This document shows, in pieces, positions 16,201-24,600 of a stretch of 64,000 nt of DNA. Each line of letters starts with the position of its first letter. Position 1 is the stretch's first letter. The notes under the pieces are model-generated. The model searched no databases, was not told the DNA's origin, and was given only the letters and a program-made list of their open reading frames with translations. Source of the DNA: Streptomyces griseoviridis (GTDB lineage Bacteria > Actinomycetota > Actinomycetes > Streptomycetales > Streptomycetaceae); the NCBI GenBank assembly GCA_014649155.1, contig BMSM01000001.1, forward strand, positions 310,001 through 374,000, written 5' to 3'. The position numbers were made by a program, and so were the translations under genes.

Positions 16201-18284
16201 CTGCCCCGGCCCGGTGCGAACAGGCTGAGCCGGACCGTCCCGTCCGGCATCAGCACCACCCGGGACGGCTCCAGCGCGCCGTGCACCGCGCCCGCCGCGT
16301 GCACGGCGGTCAGCGCGCGGGCCAGCTGCGCCGCGACGGCCACGGTCAACGGGGCCGGCAGCCGGTTGCCGTAGGGGCGGGCGAGGGTGTTCAGGGCGAT
16401 GCCGTCGAGGTGCTCCATGACGACGTAGGGCGTGTCGTCGTCCACGCCGGTGTCGAGGACGGTCACCACGTTGGGGTGGTCGATCTCCCGCAGGGGCCGC
16501 GCGTCCCGCAGGAACGCCCGCTGCCGTGCCGGGTCGGCGGTGGGCTCGTGCAGCCGGACCGCCACCGTGCGGCGGGTGCGGGTGTCCTCGGCGAGCCACA
16601 CCTTGCCGTCCGGGTTGAGGCGCCGCACCAGCCGGTACCGGTCGCCGAGCCGTCGCGCCGAGGGCGCCGGGGGCGCGACACGGGCGGCGCTCAGCCGCCG
16701 GGCGCCGCGCTCGCTGATCTCGGCGATGGCCTCGCCGCGCGGCCCGGTCTCGGTGCCGTCCGGGGCGGGTGTCAGGGCGTGGAACTCGCCGGGGGAGCGG
16801 CCCGCCCGGTCCTCGATCAGGTCACCGGTGCGCAGCAGCAGGTCGTGGGTGCGGGCGCGGGCGGAGCGCGGCAGCCCGCGCAGCAGCAGCTCGCGCACCC
16901 CGGGCCGCCACACGTACGAGCCCGGCGGCCCCGGCACGGAGGCGAGCAGGCCGCTGAGGATCACCTCGGCCAGGTGCGCGGGGCGCGGCTCGGGTTCCAC
17001 GGCGGCCTGCACCAGCCGCATCACCGGCAGGTCAGGCCGGCCCAGCGCGAGATGCCCGGCCAGCCGGTACGCCGCGGGGGACGCCGCCGACCGGAACCGC
17101 AGGACCAGTTCCTCGGCGGGCAGCCGGGCCACGTCGGTGCGGTCGTCGGTGTCGGCGGGCAGCGGGCCGAGCACCGCCGCCGCCGCGCCGGGGTGGCCGG
17201 TGCCGCCCGGACCTGCCACCAGCGCCGCCCAGTTGGCCAGCCACTGCGGCCCCGGCTCCAGGACCGGCACGTACGCGGTGTCCGCGGGTGGCTCCTCCTC
17301 GGTGCTGTCGTACGGGGTGAAGGAGAGCGCGGCGCTGGGCGCGGCGCGGTGGGGGGCGGTGAGCAGGCCGGGGACCGGGGGCAGCGCGGTGTCCCGCCAC
17401 AGGTGCTCGGGGAGCGGCTGGACCACGGCCAGCGGCATCCGGCGCGCCCAGCGGCGCAGCGTGGCGAACCAGCGGGTGCCGGCCGGTCCGGCCCGCCACT
17501 GCGGGCCCATGCAGTCGCTGATCAGGAGGGTGACGGTCCGGCCGTCGGCGGGGGCGTGCACACCGTCGCCGGCCACCGTGCCGTCGGGCAGGGCGCGGTG
17601 CAGGGTGACGGTGCGGAAGACGCCGGACTGGGCGAGCGCGGTGTGCAGTTCGCGCACCAGCGGGCGCCAGACCGGCATCGTCGGCCCGGCGTCGTGCACC
17701 AGGTGCAGCCGCAGCCAGCGCTCCCGCGCGGGGCGCAGCACCGGCAGCCACCAGCGGGGGTCGGCGCCGAGCCGGGCGATGCGGTCGGCGGTGGCCGCCT
17801 CGTCGACCTCGCGGACGGCGGGCGCGTCGGTCCGGCGGCGCAGCGGGCGCAGCGCGCGTTGCAGGGCCAGCGGGTGCGGCAGCATCGGCGGGGCCGGGGC
17901 CAGCACGGCGGTGTGCGGCTCGGGCGCCGCCCCGGCCGTCCCCGCCGCCGTCGGCAGGGACGGCGGCAGCCGCAGCGGGGCGCGGGGCGCGGCCGGACGG
18001 CCGGTCCGGTCCGGGGGCGGCGCGGCCGGCTCGCCGCGTGCCCCGCCGACGTCCTCCTCCGGTGCGCGGGGTGGCGGCGCGGCGGGCGGTACGGGGGTGC
18101 CCGGGGGCCGGCCGGAGGCGGGGCGGGGCGGGCCGGCGCCGTCCGGGGCGGGCTCCATGTGCCGGGCCAGCCAGAGCAGTTCGGCCAGCTCGCGCGGGGT
18201 CGGGCGGGTGCCCGGGGCGGCCCGGCCGAGCAGCTCGGCCAGGCGGGCGACGGGTTCCGGCGGGCCGGCGGGGTCAGAAGGCAT
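13257..18284 (-). CDS. Giant SAV_2336-type protein: vWA-like, pseudokinase, SARP-like, HAD-like
   Basis: A 1675-residue multidomain protein. Residues 1-150 are Pro/Ala-rich after a short helical start. Residues 160-520 match the SAV_2336 N-terminal region (WLRLHLVHDAGPTMPVWRPL, TVTLLISDCMGPQW, AVVQPLPEHLW), which looks like a diverged von Willebrand A fold. Residues 545-760 are a kinase fold with the ATP lysine changed (VAVRLHE), no HRD (AVHGALEPSRVVL) and no DFG, hence a pseudokinase. Residues 783-1010 resemble a SARP winged helix plus BTAD/TPR (LLLKHGRTLTHEELRYGLW). Residues 1020-1125 are acidic and disordered, 1128-1290 look cyclase-like, and about 1430-1675 HAD-like (CVLLGFDDVVARL, CVLVGASAAEQRAARAAGLP). 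It overlaps the AAA gene by 11 bases. Start ATG at 18284. Confidence 0.85.
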   Translation of the reverse strand: MPSDPAGPPEPVARLAELLGRAAPGTRPTPRELAELLWLARHMEPAPDGAGPPRPASGRPPGTPVPPAAPPPRAPEEDVGGARGEPAAPPPDRTGRPAAPRAPLRLPPSLPTAAGTAGAAPEPHTAVLAPAPPMLPHPLALQRALRPLRRRTDAPAVREVDEAATADRIARLGADPRWWLPVLRPARERWLRLHLVHDAGPTMPVWRPLVRELHTALAQSGVFRTVTLHRALPDGTVAGDGVHAPADGRTVTLLISDCMGPQWRAGPAGTRWFATLRRWARRMPLAVVQPLPEHLWRDTALPPVPGLLTAPHRAAPSAALSFTPYDSTEEEPPADTAYVPVLEPGPQWLANWAALVAGPGGTGHPGAAAAVLGPLPADTDDRTDVARLPAEELVLRFRSAASPAAYRLAGHLALGRPDLPVMRLVQAAVEPEPRPAHLAEVILSGLLASVPGPPGSYVWRPGVRELLLRGLPRSARARTHDLLLRTGDLIEDRAGRSPGEFHALTPAPDGTETGPRGEAIAEISERGARRLSAARVAPPAPSARRLGDRYRLVRRLNPDGKVWLAEDTRTRRTVAVRLHEPTADPARQRAFLRDARPLREIDHPNVVTVLDTGVDDDTPYVVMEHLDGIALNTLARPYGNRLPAPLTVAVAAQLARALTAVHAAGAVHGALEPSRVVLMPDGTVRLSLFAPGRGSWPGARDARAADLRALCELVLLLASGTSRLTMPVDPGRLEHLPPVLRGPFAHALDLLMSPSPPAQLQGRDLLTDPELARLARQEYDQRFYYVLGPLRVEGPQGSSEPAPDEAALLAMLLLKHGRTLTHEELRYGLWDPADEPRDARTRLRRAAERLAAALGPGVLATPSHGYALHTGADVVDVVRCEELVRRADAAGAAGAEAEARDLVAEALGLWRGGPPLAGVPGPAARTARRNLQQLRLTLHARLAGLHLALGDADRAAGELAGLLDAHPFHDTFLRLYLIALRRLGRFEEALERYAEYELSGGDNPELLALGRELRQDHAPPADDPGRPSPQHPVDGSPGAVVAAPDEFPEGSFPTEDEWWAAGAGQGRRPPPEVPAGFPPFDRERREDPDSEEDEPEEPEEPEPVAWSPRGGAAEGLKDEDEDEAYGTDHRAWVRLALADGPRGTRADAALTALARDLLADSGLAGDAYRLSAPGPGEVLVALSPRVPVAGLLRAAVDRLPGRLARLGGLRLRAEFWLVGFRPDGGGEHVFRAAPGAVTAALDAAPAQAVVAVSDALYHGEVADEDFFFPPGTFGRLDDESGWYHLVPGTARPAPEGHPARGPFPVPSGGWVPPARDAAEAVVLLLPGTAGGGTFLPADSARVRTAPAAERAAWQYYEVDLRPRHLAVDAVAGVAATWRVEDPARAAAGPAPAALLTDALRHARRTAAGDGLGAALARTGVPGYHVDWTVPPPLAAARRARPGPEPLITGARCVLLGFDDVVARLYRPGAEREVLLDIAQLVADDRAPEDAPAGVPPPGTGLPSDGYAGTLDFVRALAGHRVGAEVQRRLARHEERAARTARGTPFAGPLIRALHRREVPVAVVTDRAPGPVTGYLRRHGLLDRVTGGVHGRQDDLTRLMPDPDVLRRALEAVDAAPEECVLVGASAAEQRAARAAGLPFIGYWRSERVRRDLRAADPDVPLVTDLRPLLTAAEQR

Positions 18285-19329
18285 GCGGCTGCGGGGACTG
18301 GCCCAGGTACGGCATCAGCCGCTCGGCCAGCTCGTCGAGGGAGTCGGCGGTCAGCCCGGAGGCACGGGCCAGGTAGATGGCGTTGAGGAGCTGGTCGGTG
18401 GCGAGGTCGCCGCTGCCCACCCGGGACAGGAACCGGTCGATGAGCTGCCGGGCGTAGGCGTCCGGCTCGCCCAGGTGGGCGCGGACGATGTCGGCGAGGT
18501 GCTGGTCGTCGGGCTGGCGCAGGCGCAGGGTGACGCAGCGGCGCAGGAAGGCGGGCGGGAACTCCCGCTCCCCGTTGCTGGTCAGCACGACGAAGGGGAA
18601 GGCGCGGCAGCGGACCCGGCCGTGCTCCACCGGCACCCGCCGGCCGGTGCCGTCGGCCATCACCTCGGCCCGGCCGCCCGGGGCGTCGCGGGTGGCCCGC
18701 ACCAGTTCGGGGATCTCGTACTGGCCCTCCTCCAGCACGTTCAGCAGGTCGTTGGGCAGGTCCAGGTCGCTCTTGTCGATCTCGTCGATGAGCAGGGCCC
18801 GGGGGTGGGCGTAGGGCAGCAGGGCGGTGCCCAGCGGGCCGAGCCGCAGATGGTCCTCCACACCGGCGCCCGTGCCGTCCCCGTCCGTGCCCCTGCCGTC
18901 CGTGCCCCTGCCGTCCGGACCGGCCGCCGCCTGCCGGGCCGCGTACAGCCGGGACAGCGGGTCGTACTGGTAGAGGCCGTCGTGCAGGGTGGAGCGGCTG
19001 GTGATGTTCCATCTGAGGACCGGGCCGAGACGCAGCTCCCGGGCGACCGCGTAGACCAGCGAGGACTTGCCGGTGCCGGGCGGCCCGGTGACCAGCAGCG
19101 GACGGCGCAGGTACAGCGCGGCGTTGACGAGCTGGACGGTCTCCTCGGTGGCCCGGTAGGTCCGGGCGCGGTGGGTGCGGTCGGGCGAGGCCGCCGCGGC
19201 GTCGTCGTCCTCGGCGGGCGGGTCCAGGACGGGACGGCCGTCGAAGGCCCGCCAGGGCGGTGGCGGGGGCAGCCGGGTGATGCCGTCGTGCGGCTGCGAC
19301 GCTCCGGTGTAGACGGGCCACAGGGCCAT
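18274..19329 (-). CDS. MoxR-type AAA+ ATPase
   Basis: A 351-residue AAA+ protein. Walker A is GPPGTGKSS (82-90), Walker B is ALLIDEID (178-185), and sensor 1 is VVLTSNGEREFPPAFLRRC with an arginine finger pair. MoxR ATPases remodel partners, commonly together with vWA-domain proteins. An acidic insert before Walker B (about 138-155) contains short PDGRGTDGRGTDG repeats encoded by a 15-bp tandem DNA repeat near 18883-18917. ATG at 19329 with GAAAGAG upstream; an earlier in-frame start lacks a ribosome-binding site. It lies between the trypsin-VMAP gene (76-base gap) and the SAV_2336-type gene (overlap), so all probably act as one complex. Confidence 0.9.
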   Translation of the reverse strand: MALWPVYTGASQPHDGITRLPPPPPWRAFDGRPVLDPPAEDDDAAAASPDRTHRARTYRATEETVQLVNAALYLRRPLLVTGPPGTGKSSLVYAVARELRLGPVLRWNITSRSTLHDGLYQYDPLSRLYAARQAAAGPDGRGTDGRGTDGDGTGAGVEDHLRLGPLGTALLPYAHPRALLIDEIDKSDLDLPNDLLNVLEEGQYEIPELVRATRDAPGGRAEVMADGTGRRVPVEHGRVRCRAFPFVVLTSNGEREFPPAFLRRCVTLRLRQPDDQHLADIVRAHLGEPDAYARQLIDRFLSRVGSGDLATDQLLNAIYLARASGLTADSLDELAERLMPYLGQSPQPHAF

Positions 19330-19405
19330 GGGGTTTCTCTTTCGGGGTCGGGTGCGGTCGTGCGGTGGCCGGCCGCGGGCCGGACGCGCCGGCCGGCCGG
19401 GCGGG

Positions 19406-21067
19406 TCAGCCGACGGGCGAGTGCAGGCAGGCGGCGGGCTCGGGGAAGCAGCGCGGATCGTCCCACAGCACCTGCACCTCCCGCGCCCAGTGCCCCTCGG
19501 GATCGTCGGCCGCGTACGCCTCCTCACGCAAGTCCAATACGCGGCGCGGCAGTTCGGCGGGGGAGACGCCCTCGACCGACTCCGCGAGCCGCTCCAGGAA
19601 GGCCGTACCGGCGCACGCGCCGGCGTGGTCGTCGCCCGGACAGCCGGTGCGCCGCCACAGCAGCACGGGCACGGGGGCGCTGAGCCCGGCCCTGAAGTGC
19701 TCGCCGACCGAGGTGAACCCGGCCAGCGCCGCCGCCTCGTCGCGCAGCCGCATCCGCAGGCTGCGCGGGTTCTCCCGGGTGCCGCACGCCACCCGGTGCA
19801 GCCGGGCGTCGGACCGGGCGTCCAGCTCCTGCCACTTCTTGCTCAGCTCGTGCCGGGCGCGGCTGCTGCGGTGCCGGGAGCGCTCCGCCACGACCACCGG
19901 GTGGGCGCAGCCCAGCGGGGTCGGGTCGTACGCGCTGCACTCCCACTGCGCCACCGGCTTGTCCAGCCACTCGTACGGCAGGACGAAGGCGAGCAGCGCC
20001 TCGGCGTCCCGGTCGAGCTGGTTGAACGCCGCGTCCACCCGTTCCTGGACGTAGGCGGGCACCGCGTCCTGGGGGACGCGGCGGGTGCCCACCGGGCGGC
20101 GGTGCCCGTCGCGGTAGGCGGACACCTCCACGGTGACCTGGTCCGGTCCGGCGCCGCTGCGGGCCAGTTCGACGACGATGGGCGTCCAGGCGGAGGCGGC
20201 GGCCGGCCGGGGGCCGGGCACCCGTCCGGGCAGCGGTGTCAGCCGCTCCTCCAGCGCCCGTTCGAGCTGGTCGGCGAACCGGTCCTCGGCGCCGACGCCG
20301 GGCACCTCCCGGCGTACGTAGTCCGCGGCCTGCCGCAGCGTGTGGAACAGCTCCTCGGGCTCCGGGGCGAAGGGGTCCACGGAGGAGGCGTAGAGCCGGT
20401 TGGGGTCGCAGTCCAGGCCGAGCCGCTCGGCCCGGCCCAGCAGCAGTTCCAGCCGTCCCGCGTCCGGGGGCGGGGCCGGCGCGGGAACCAGCCCGCCCAG
20501 CCCCTCCCAGTGCCGGGCCAGCACCTCGACGGGCAGCATCCGGCCGACGTGCGTCGAGGTGGTGGAGGTGACCATGCCGACGACCGTGCCGTCGCTGAGG
20601 GTGGCCGCCGCGCCGCTGAACCCGCCGACCAGGGTCTGCCCGTGCGCGGTGAGGGCCTCCAGCTGCACCCACTCGCCGGCGATCAGCGGGCCCGGTACGG
20701 CCCGGTAGGAGGCGAGGACGCCCTTCGGGAGGGCCCCCGGGAAGCCGTAGGCGATCAGCTCGGGGGCGGGGTCGCGGCGCTCCGCGCCGGGCGGCGCGAA
20801 CACGGCGGGCCGCACCGGCACCTCCCGCTCCAGCTCCAGGACGGCCAGGTCGCCGGGGTCGTCCCGGTGCCCCTGCCAGCCACCCCGGAAGAAGACCCGG
20901 GCGGTCACGTCGCCCAGGTCCCGGTGGCCGGGGAAGACCACGGTGGCCGTGTCCGCGTCCTGGACGACGTGCGCGCAGGTCAGCACCAGCCGCCGGGTCA
21001 CGAGGAAGCCCGCGCCGACCCTTCTGCCGCACTCGATCCGGACGTGGAAGGAGGCACGGCCGGTCAT
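19406..21067 (-). CDS. Trypsin-like protease fused to VMAP-C-like region
   Basis: A 553-residue protein without signal peptide, so cytoplasmic. Residues 1-195 are a trypsin/HtrA-like domain with an intact triad: LTCAHVV (His), DDPGDLAVLEL (Asp), VGGFSGAAA (Ser). Residues 210-553 match the VMAP C-terminal region (FVLPYEWLDKPVAQWE, HPVVVAERSRHR, APVPVLLWRR, EVQVLWDDP). In published comparative genomics, VMAP proteins belong to vWA-MoxR-VMAP ternary systems proposed to act in biological conflict or signal-gated proteolysis. The start ATG overlaps the upstream stop (ATGA), indicating translational coupling with the Trypco1-like gene. Substrates are unknown. Confidence 0.88.
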   Translation of the reverse strand: MTGRASFHVRIECGRRVGAGFLVTRRLVLTCAHVVQDADTATVVFPGHRDLGDVTARVFFRGGWQGHRDDPGDLAVLELEREVPVRPAVFAPPGAERRDPAPELIAYGFPGALPKGVLASYRAVPGPLIAGEWVQLEALTAHGQTLVGGFSGAAATLSDGTVVGMVTSTTSTHVGRMLPVEVLARHWEGLGGLVPAPAPPPDAGRLELLLGRAERLGLDCDPNRLYASSVDPFAPEPEELFHTLRQAADYVRREVPGVGAEDRFADQLERALEERLTPLPGRVPGPRPAAASAWTPIVVELARSGAGPDQVTVEVSAYRDGHRRPVGTRRVPQDAVPAYVQERVDAAFNQLDRDAEALLAFVLPYEWLDKPVAQWECSAYDPTPLGCAHPVVVAERSRHRSSRARHELSKKWQELDARSDARLHRVACGTRENPRSLRMRLRDEAAALAGFTSVGEHFRAGLSAPVPVLLWRRTGCPGDDHAGACAGTAFLERLAESVEGVSPAELPRRVLDLREEAYAADDPEGHWAREVQVLWDDPRCFPEPAACLHSPVG

Positions 21068-21426
21068 GACCGTACGGCGGCCCGGCCGTCCGCCACCGGC
21101 GAGGGGGCCGGCGTCCCCGGCGACCAGTGCAGCCGCACCACCAGATGGCCCTCGGCGGTGCCCTTGGCGATGACCGCGCCGGCCTCCGCGCTCAGCCGCA
21201 CTCCGAACTCCAGCTCCACCGAGTCGGGTCTGAGGGTGCCGTCGCGGAAGACCCGCAGCGCGGACGCGGCGGCGGCGCGCACCCCCTCCAGCGCGTTCTC
21301 GAAGGTCCGCGCCGCCTGGGCCGGGCCGTCGCCGCGCGAGACCAGGCGGGCGCCGGTCTCGTCGTCGACGGCCTCGACCACGACCCGGGCGCCGTCCTCC
21401 GTCGTGAACTCCAGCAGTCCGTCCAT
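21064..21426 (-). CDS. Trypco1-like (CU044_2847 family) small protein
   Basis: A 120-residue protein that begins LLEFTTEDGARVVVEAVDD and contains LRPDSVELEFGVRLSAEAGA with a later GTAEGHLVVRLHW strand. This is the pattern of the trypsin-co-occurring domain 1, a small beta-rich domain repeatedly found beside trypsin-VMAP proteins. Known association suggests an adaptor or inhibitor of the protease, but no biochemical function is established. It is the first gene of the four-gene operon: ATG at 21426 with GGGGAG upstream, promoter expected in the 221 bases shared with the divergent subtilase. Confidence 0.85.
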   Translation of the reverse strand: MDGLLEFTTEDGARVVVEAVDDETGARLVSRGDGPAQAARTFENALEGVRAAAASALRVFRDGTLRPDSVELEFGVRLSAEAGAVIAKGTAEGHLVVRLHWSPGTPAPSPVADGRAAVRS

Positions 21427-21647
21427 GCGCCGTTCTCCCCGTTCGCCGTGCGCCCGCGCCTCTCCCTCACGCGGACGGACCTCATTGTGACGGACGGTGC
21501 TCGGCGGTGTCCCGTGAAGGACCGGCCGCGCCCCGCCGACGTGGCGGAAACCCGCCAGTGCGCGCATCCGCCACCCCTGGTCAACTCACCCGTGACACCC
21601 GGGCCATGAGACTCGTGCGCGGCAACGCTACGAGGAGAGGGGCGTGC

Positions 21648-24600
21648 ATGAGCACGAGACCCAGAGGTACCGGACCGGTCCTGCTGGCCGCCGCGGTGGC
21701 GGTCGCGCTGCTGCCGGCCGGCCCGGCGGCGGCCGGGGCGGCGGACGCGGCCCCGTCGGACATCCGGCAGACCCGGGCGGATCCGGCCCGTACGGTCACG
21801 CTGGTCACCGGCGACCGGGTGACCGTCACCGGCACCGGCGGCGGCGGGCGGACCGTCACCGTCGAGCGCCCGCGGGGCGCCACCGGCGCCGTACGCACGC
21901 AGGACGCCGGTGGCTCGCTGACCGTCGTACCGGACGAGGCCCTGCCCTATCTGCGGGCCGGGACGCTCGACGAACGCCTCTTCGACGTCACGGAGTTGCT
22001 CCGTCAGGGGCTCGGGGACGGCGACTCCGGCGAGCTGCCGCTGATCGTGACCTACGAGAAGGGCGCGTCCGTCGTCACCCCGCGCAGCACCCAGCGCACC
22101 CGGACCCTGACCAGCGTGCGCGGGGCGGCCGTGGAGGCGGCCAGGGGCCGGGCCTTCTGGGAGGACTTCACCCGGCGCGCCGGCACCGTCGAGGGCGTCT
22201 GGCTCGACGGACGGGTCAGCGCGGAGATGGCCGAAAGCAATGCCCAGATCGGCACCCCGCGGGCCTGGGACGCGGGCCTGACCGGCAAGGGAGTCACCGT
22301 CGCCGTCCTGGACAGCGGGGTGGACGCCGGCCATCCCGACCTGGCCGGGCGGATATCCGCCGCCCGCAGCTTCGTCGAGGGCGAGGAGGTCGCCGACCGG
22401 CACGGCCACGGCACCCACGTCACCTCCACCGTCGGCGGCAGCGGCGCCGCCTCGGACGGCGCCGAGAAGGGCGTGGCGCCCGGCGCGACCCTCGCGGTCG
22501 GCAAGGTCCTCAGCGACCAGGGCTCGGGCAGCGAGTCGCAGATCATCGCGGGCATGGAGTGGGCAGCCCGGGAGGTGAAGGCCGACGTCGTCTCGATGTC
22601 CCTGGGCTCGACGGAGGCCAGCGACGGCACCGACCCGATGGCGCGGGCGGTGAACGCCCTGTCCGCCGAGACCGGCGCGCTGTTCGTGATCGCCGCCGGG
22701 AACACCGGCTCCCCCTCGTCCATCGGTTCGCCCGGCGCCGCCGACGCCGCGCTGACCGTCGGCGCGGTGGACGCCGCCGACGAGGCCGCCTGGTTCACCA
22801 GCGCCGGACCCCGCCACGGCGACAACGCCCTCAAGCCTGACCTGTCCGCCCCCGGGGTCGGCATCCTCGCCGCCCGCTCCACGCTCACCGCGGGCGAGGG
22901 CGCGTACACCTCCATGGACGGCACGTCGATGGCGACCCCGCACGTCGCCGGGGTGGCCGCGCTGCTCGCCGAGGAACACCCCGACTGGACCGGCGCGCAG
23001 CTCAAGGACGCGCTGATGTCCACCTCGAAGCCGCTCGACGCCTCCGCCTACCGGCTGGGCGCGGGCCGGGTCAGCGTCCCGGACGCGATCGGCGCGGACA
23101 TCACCGCCACCGGCAGCGCCGGCCTCGGCTTCCACTCCTGGCCGTACGAGGAGAACGAGCCGGTCACCAGGACCGTGACCTACACCAACTCCTCCGCCGC
23201 GCCGGTCGAGCTGGCGCTCTCCGTCGAGGGCGCCCCCGAGGGCGTCGTCACCCTCGCCGACACCGCCCTGACCGTGCCGGCGCACGGCACCGCCGCCACC
23301 ACCGTCACCGGGGACGGCACCGGCGCCCCCGTGGGGCAGACCAGTGGCCGGATCGTCGCCTCCGCCGCCGGGACGCCGGTCGCCCGCACGGCCTTCGGAC
23401 TGGTGAAGGAGGAGGAGCGCTACACGCTCACCGTCCACGTCAAGGACCGCTCCGGCGCGGGCACCGCCGCCGACCTGACGGTGCAGCGGCTCGCCCCGGG
23501 CGTCGACCCGGAACCGGCGTACGTCGGTGACTCCGGCACCCTCGCACTGCGCGTCAAGCCCGGCACGTACAGCCTGTCCGCCTTCCTCGACGTGCGCGGC
23601 GGCCACGGCGCCGACTCGCTCGGCCTCGGCTTCCTCGCCGCGCCCGAGGTCGTCGTCGACCGCGACCGCGAGATCACCCTCGACGGCCGCACGCTCCGCG
23701 AGATCGACGCGGACGTCGGCCGGCGCACCGAGACCCGGCAGCTGCTCATGGAGTACGACCGCGACGGCGGCGGCGCCGACCTGTTCGGCGCGGTGCAGGT
23801 GCCGCTGACGTACGACAGCGTCTTCGCCGCGCCCACCGGCCGGAAGGTCACCGTGGGCACCTTCGAGTACCGGACCGTGTGGCGGCTCGGCAAGCCGCTG
23901 CTGGAGGTCAGGGGCGTCGGTGACGCCACCGTCCAGTCCGGCGGCACGCTGCCCGCGGGCCGGGTCCGGCTGCCGCTGGTGGACGCCGGGACCGGCCCGG
24001 TGACCGGCGCGAAGGGCAAGGCGGTCCTCGCCCGGCTCACCGAGGGAACCGACCCGGCCGCGCTCGCGCGGGCCGCCCAGGACGCGGGCGCTAAGGCGCT
24101 GTTCGTGACCGACGACGCGCCCGGCCGGCTGATGGAGTGGTGGGGCACCGACGACAACGCCGACCGGCCGCTGGCCGTCGCGACCCTGAACCAGGCCGAC
24201 GCGGCGGCGCTGCGCAGGGCGGGCCGGGTCGACATGACCGGCACGCCGGACACGCCGTACACCTACGACCTGTCCCAGGGGCACCCCGGCGCGATCCCCG
24301 ACCGGGACCTGACCTACCGCCCCGGCACGCGCGAACTGGCCACCCTCCACACCAAGTACCACGGTGCCCGGGCGTCCGCCGGCGGCGGGTTCCGCTACTC
24401 GCTCACCGGCACCTTCGCCATCGGCATCGGCTTCAAGGAGCGGATCGCCTTCCCCGCCGAGCGCACCGAGTACGTCTCGACCGGGCCCGGCCAGCTGTGG
24501 ACCGAGTCGATCGACTCGGCCGGCGGGCTGGAGCAGCGCAGCGGAGAGGTCCGCTACGAGGGCGGCACGAGCCAGGAGCTGGACTGGTTCAAGCCGGTCT

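Noticed and set aside
11226..18386. Very long plus-strand open frame of over 2300 codons
   Set aside because: It is a shadow of the minus-strand genes caused by extreme GC content. It has no ribosome-binding site or known motifs and has heavy Arg/Gly/Ala bias.
18883..18917. 15-bp tandem repeat as possible CRISPR or regulatory array
   Set aside because: Only two full copies, no spacers, and it lies in frame inside the AAA ATPase gene, coding for Asp/Gly-rich residues.
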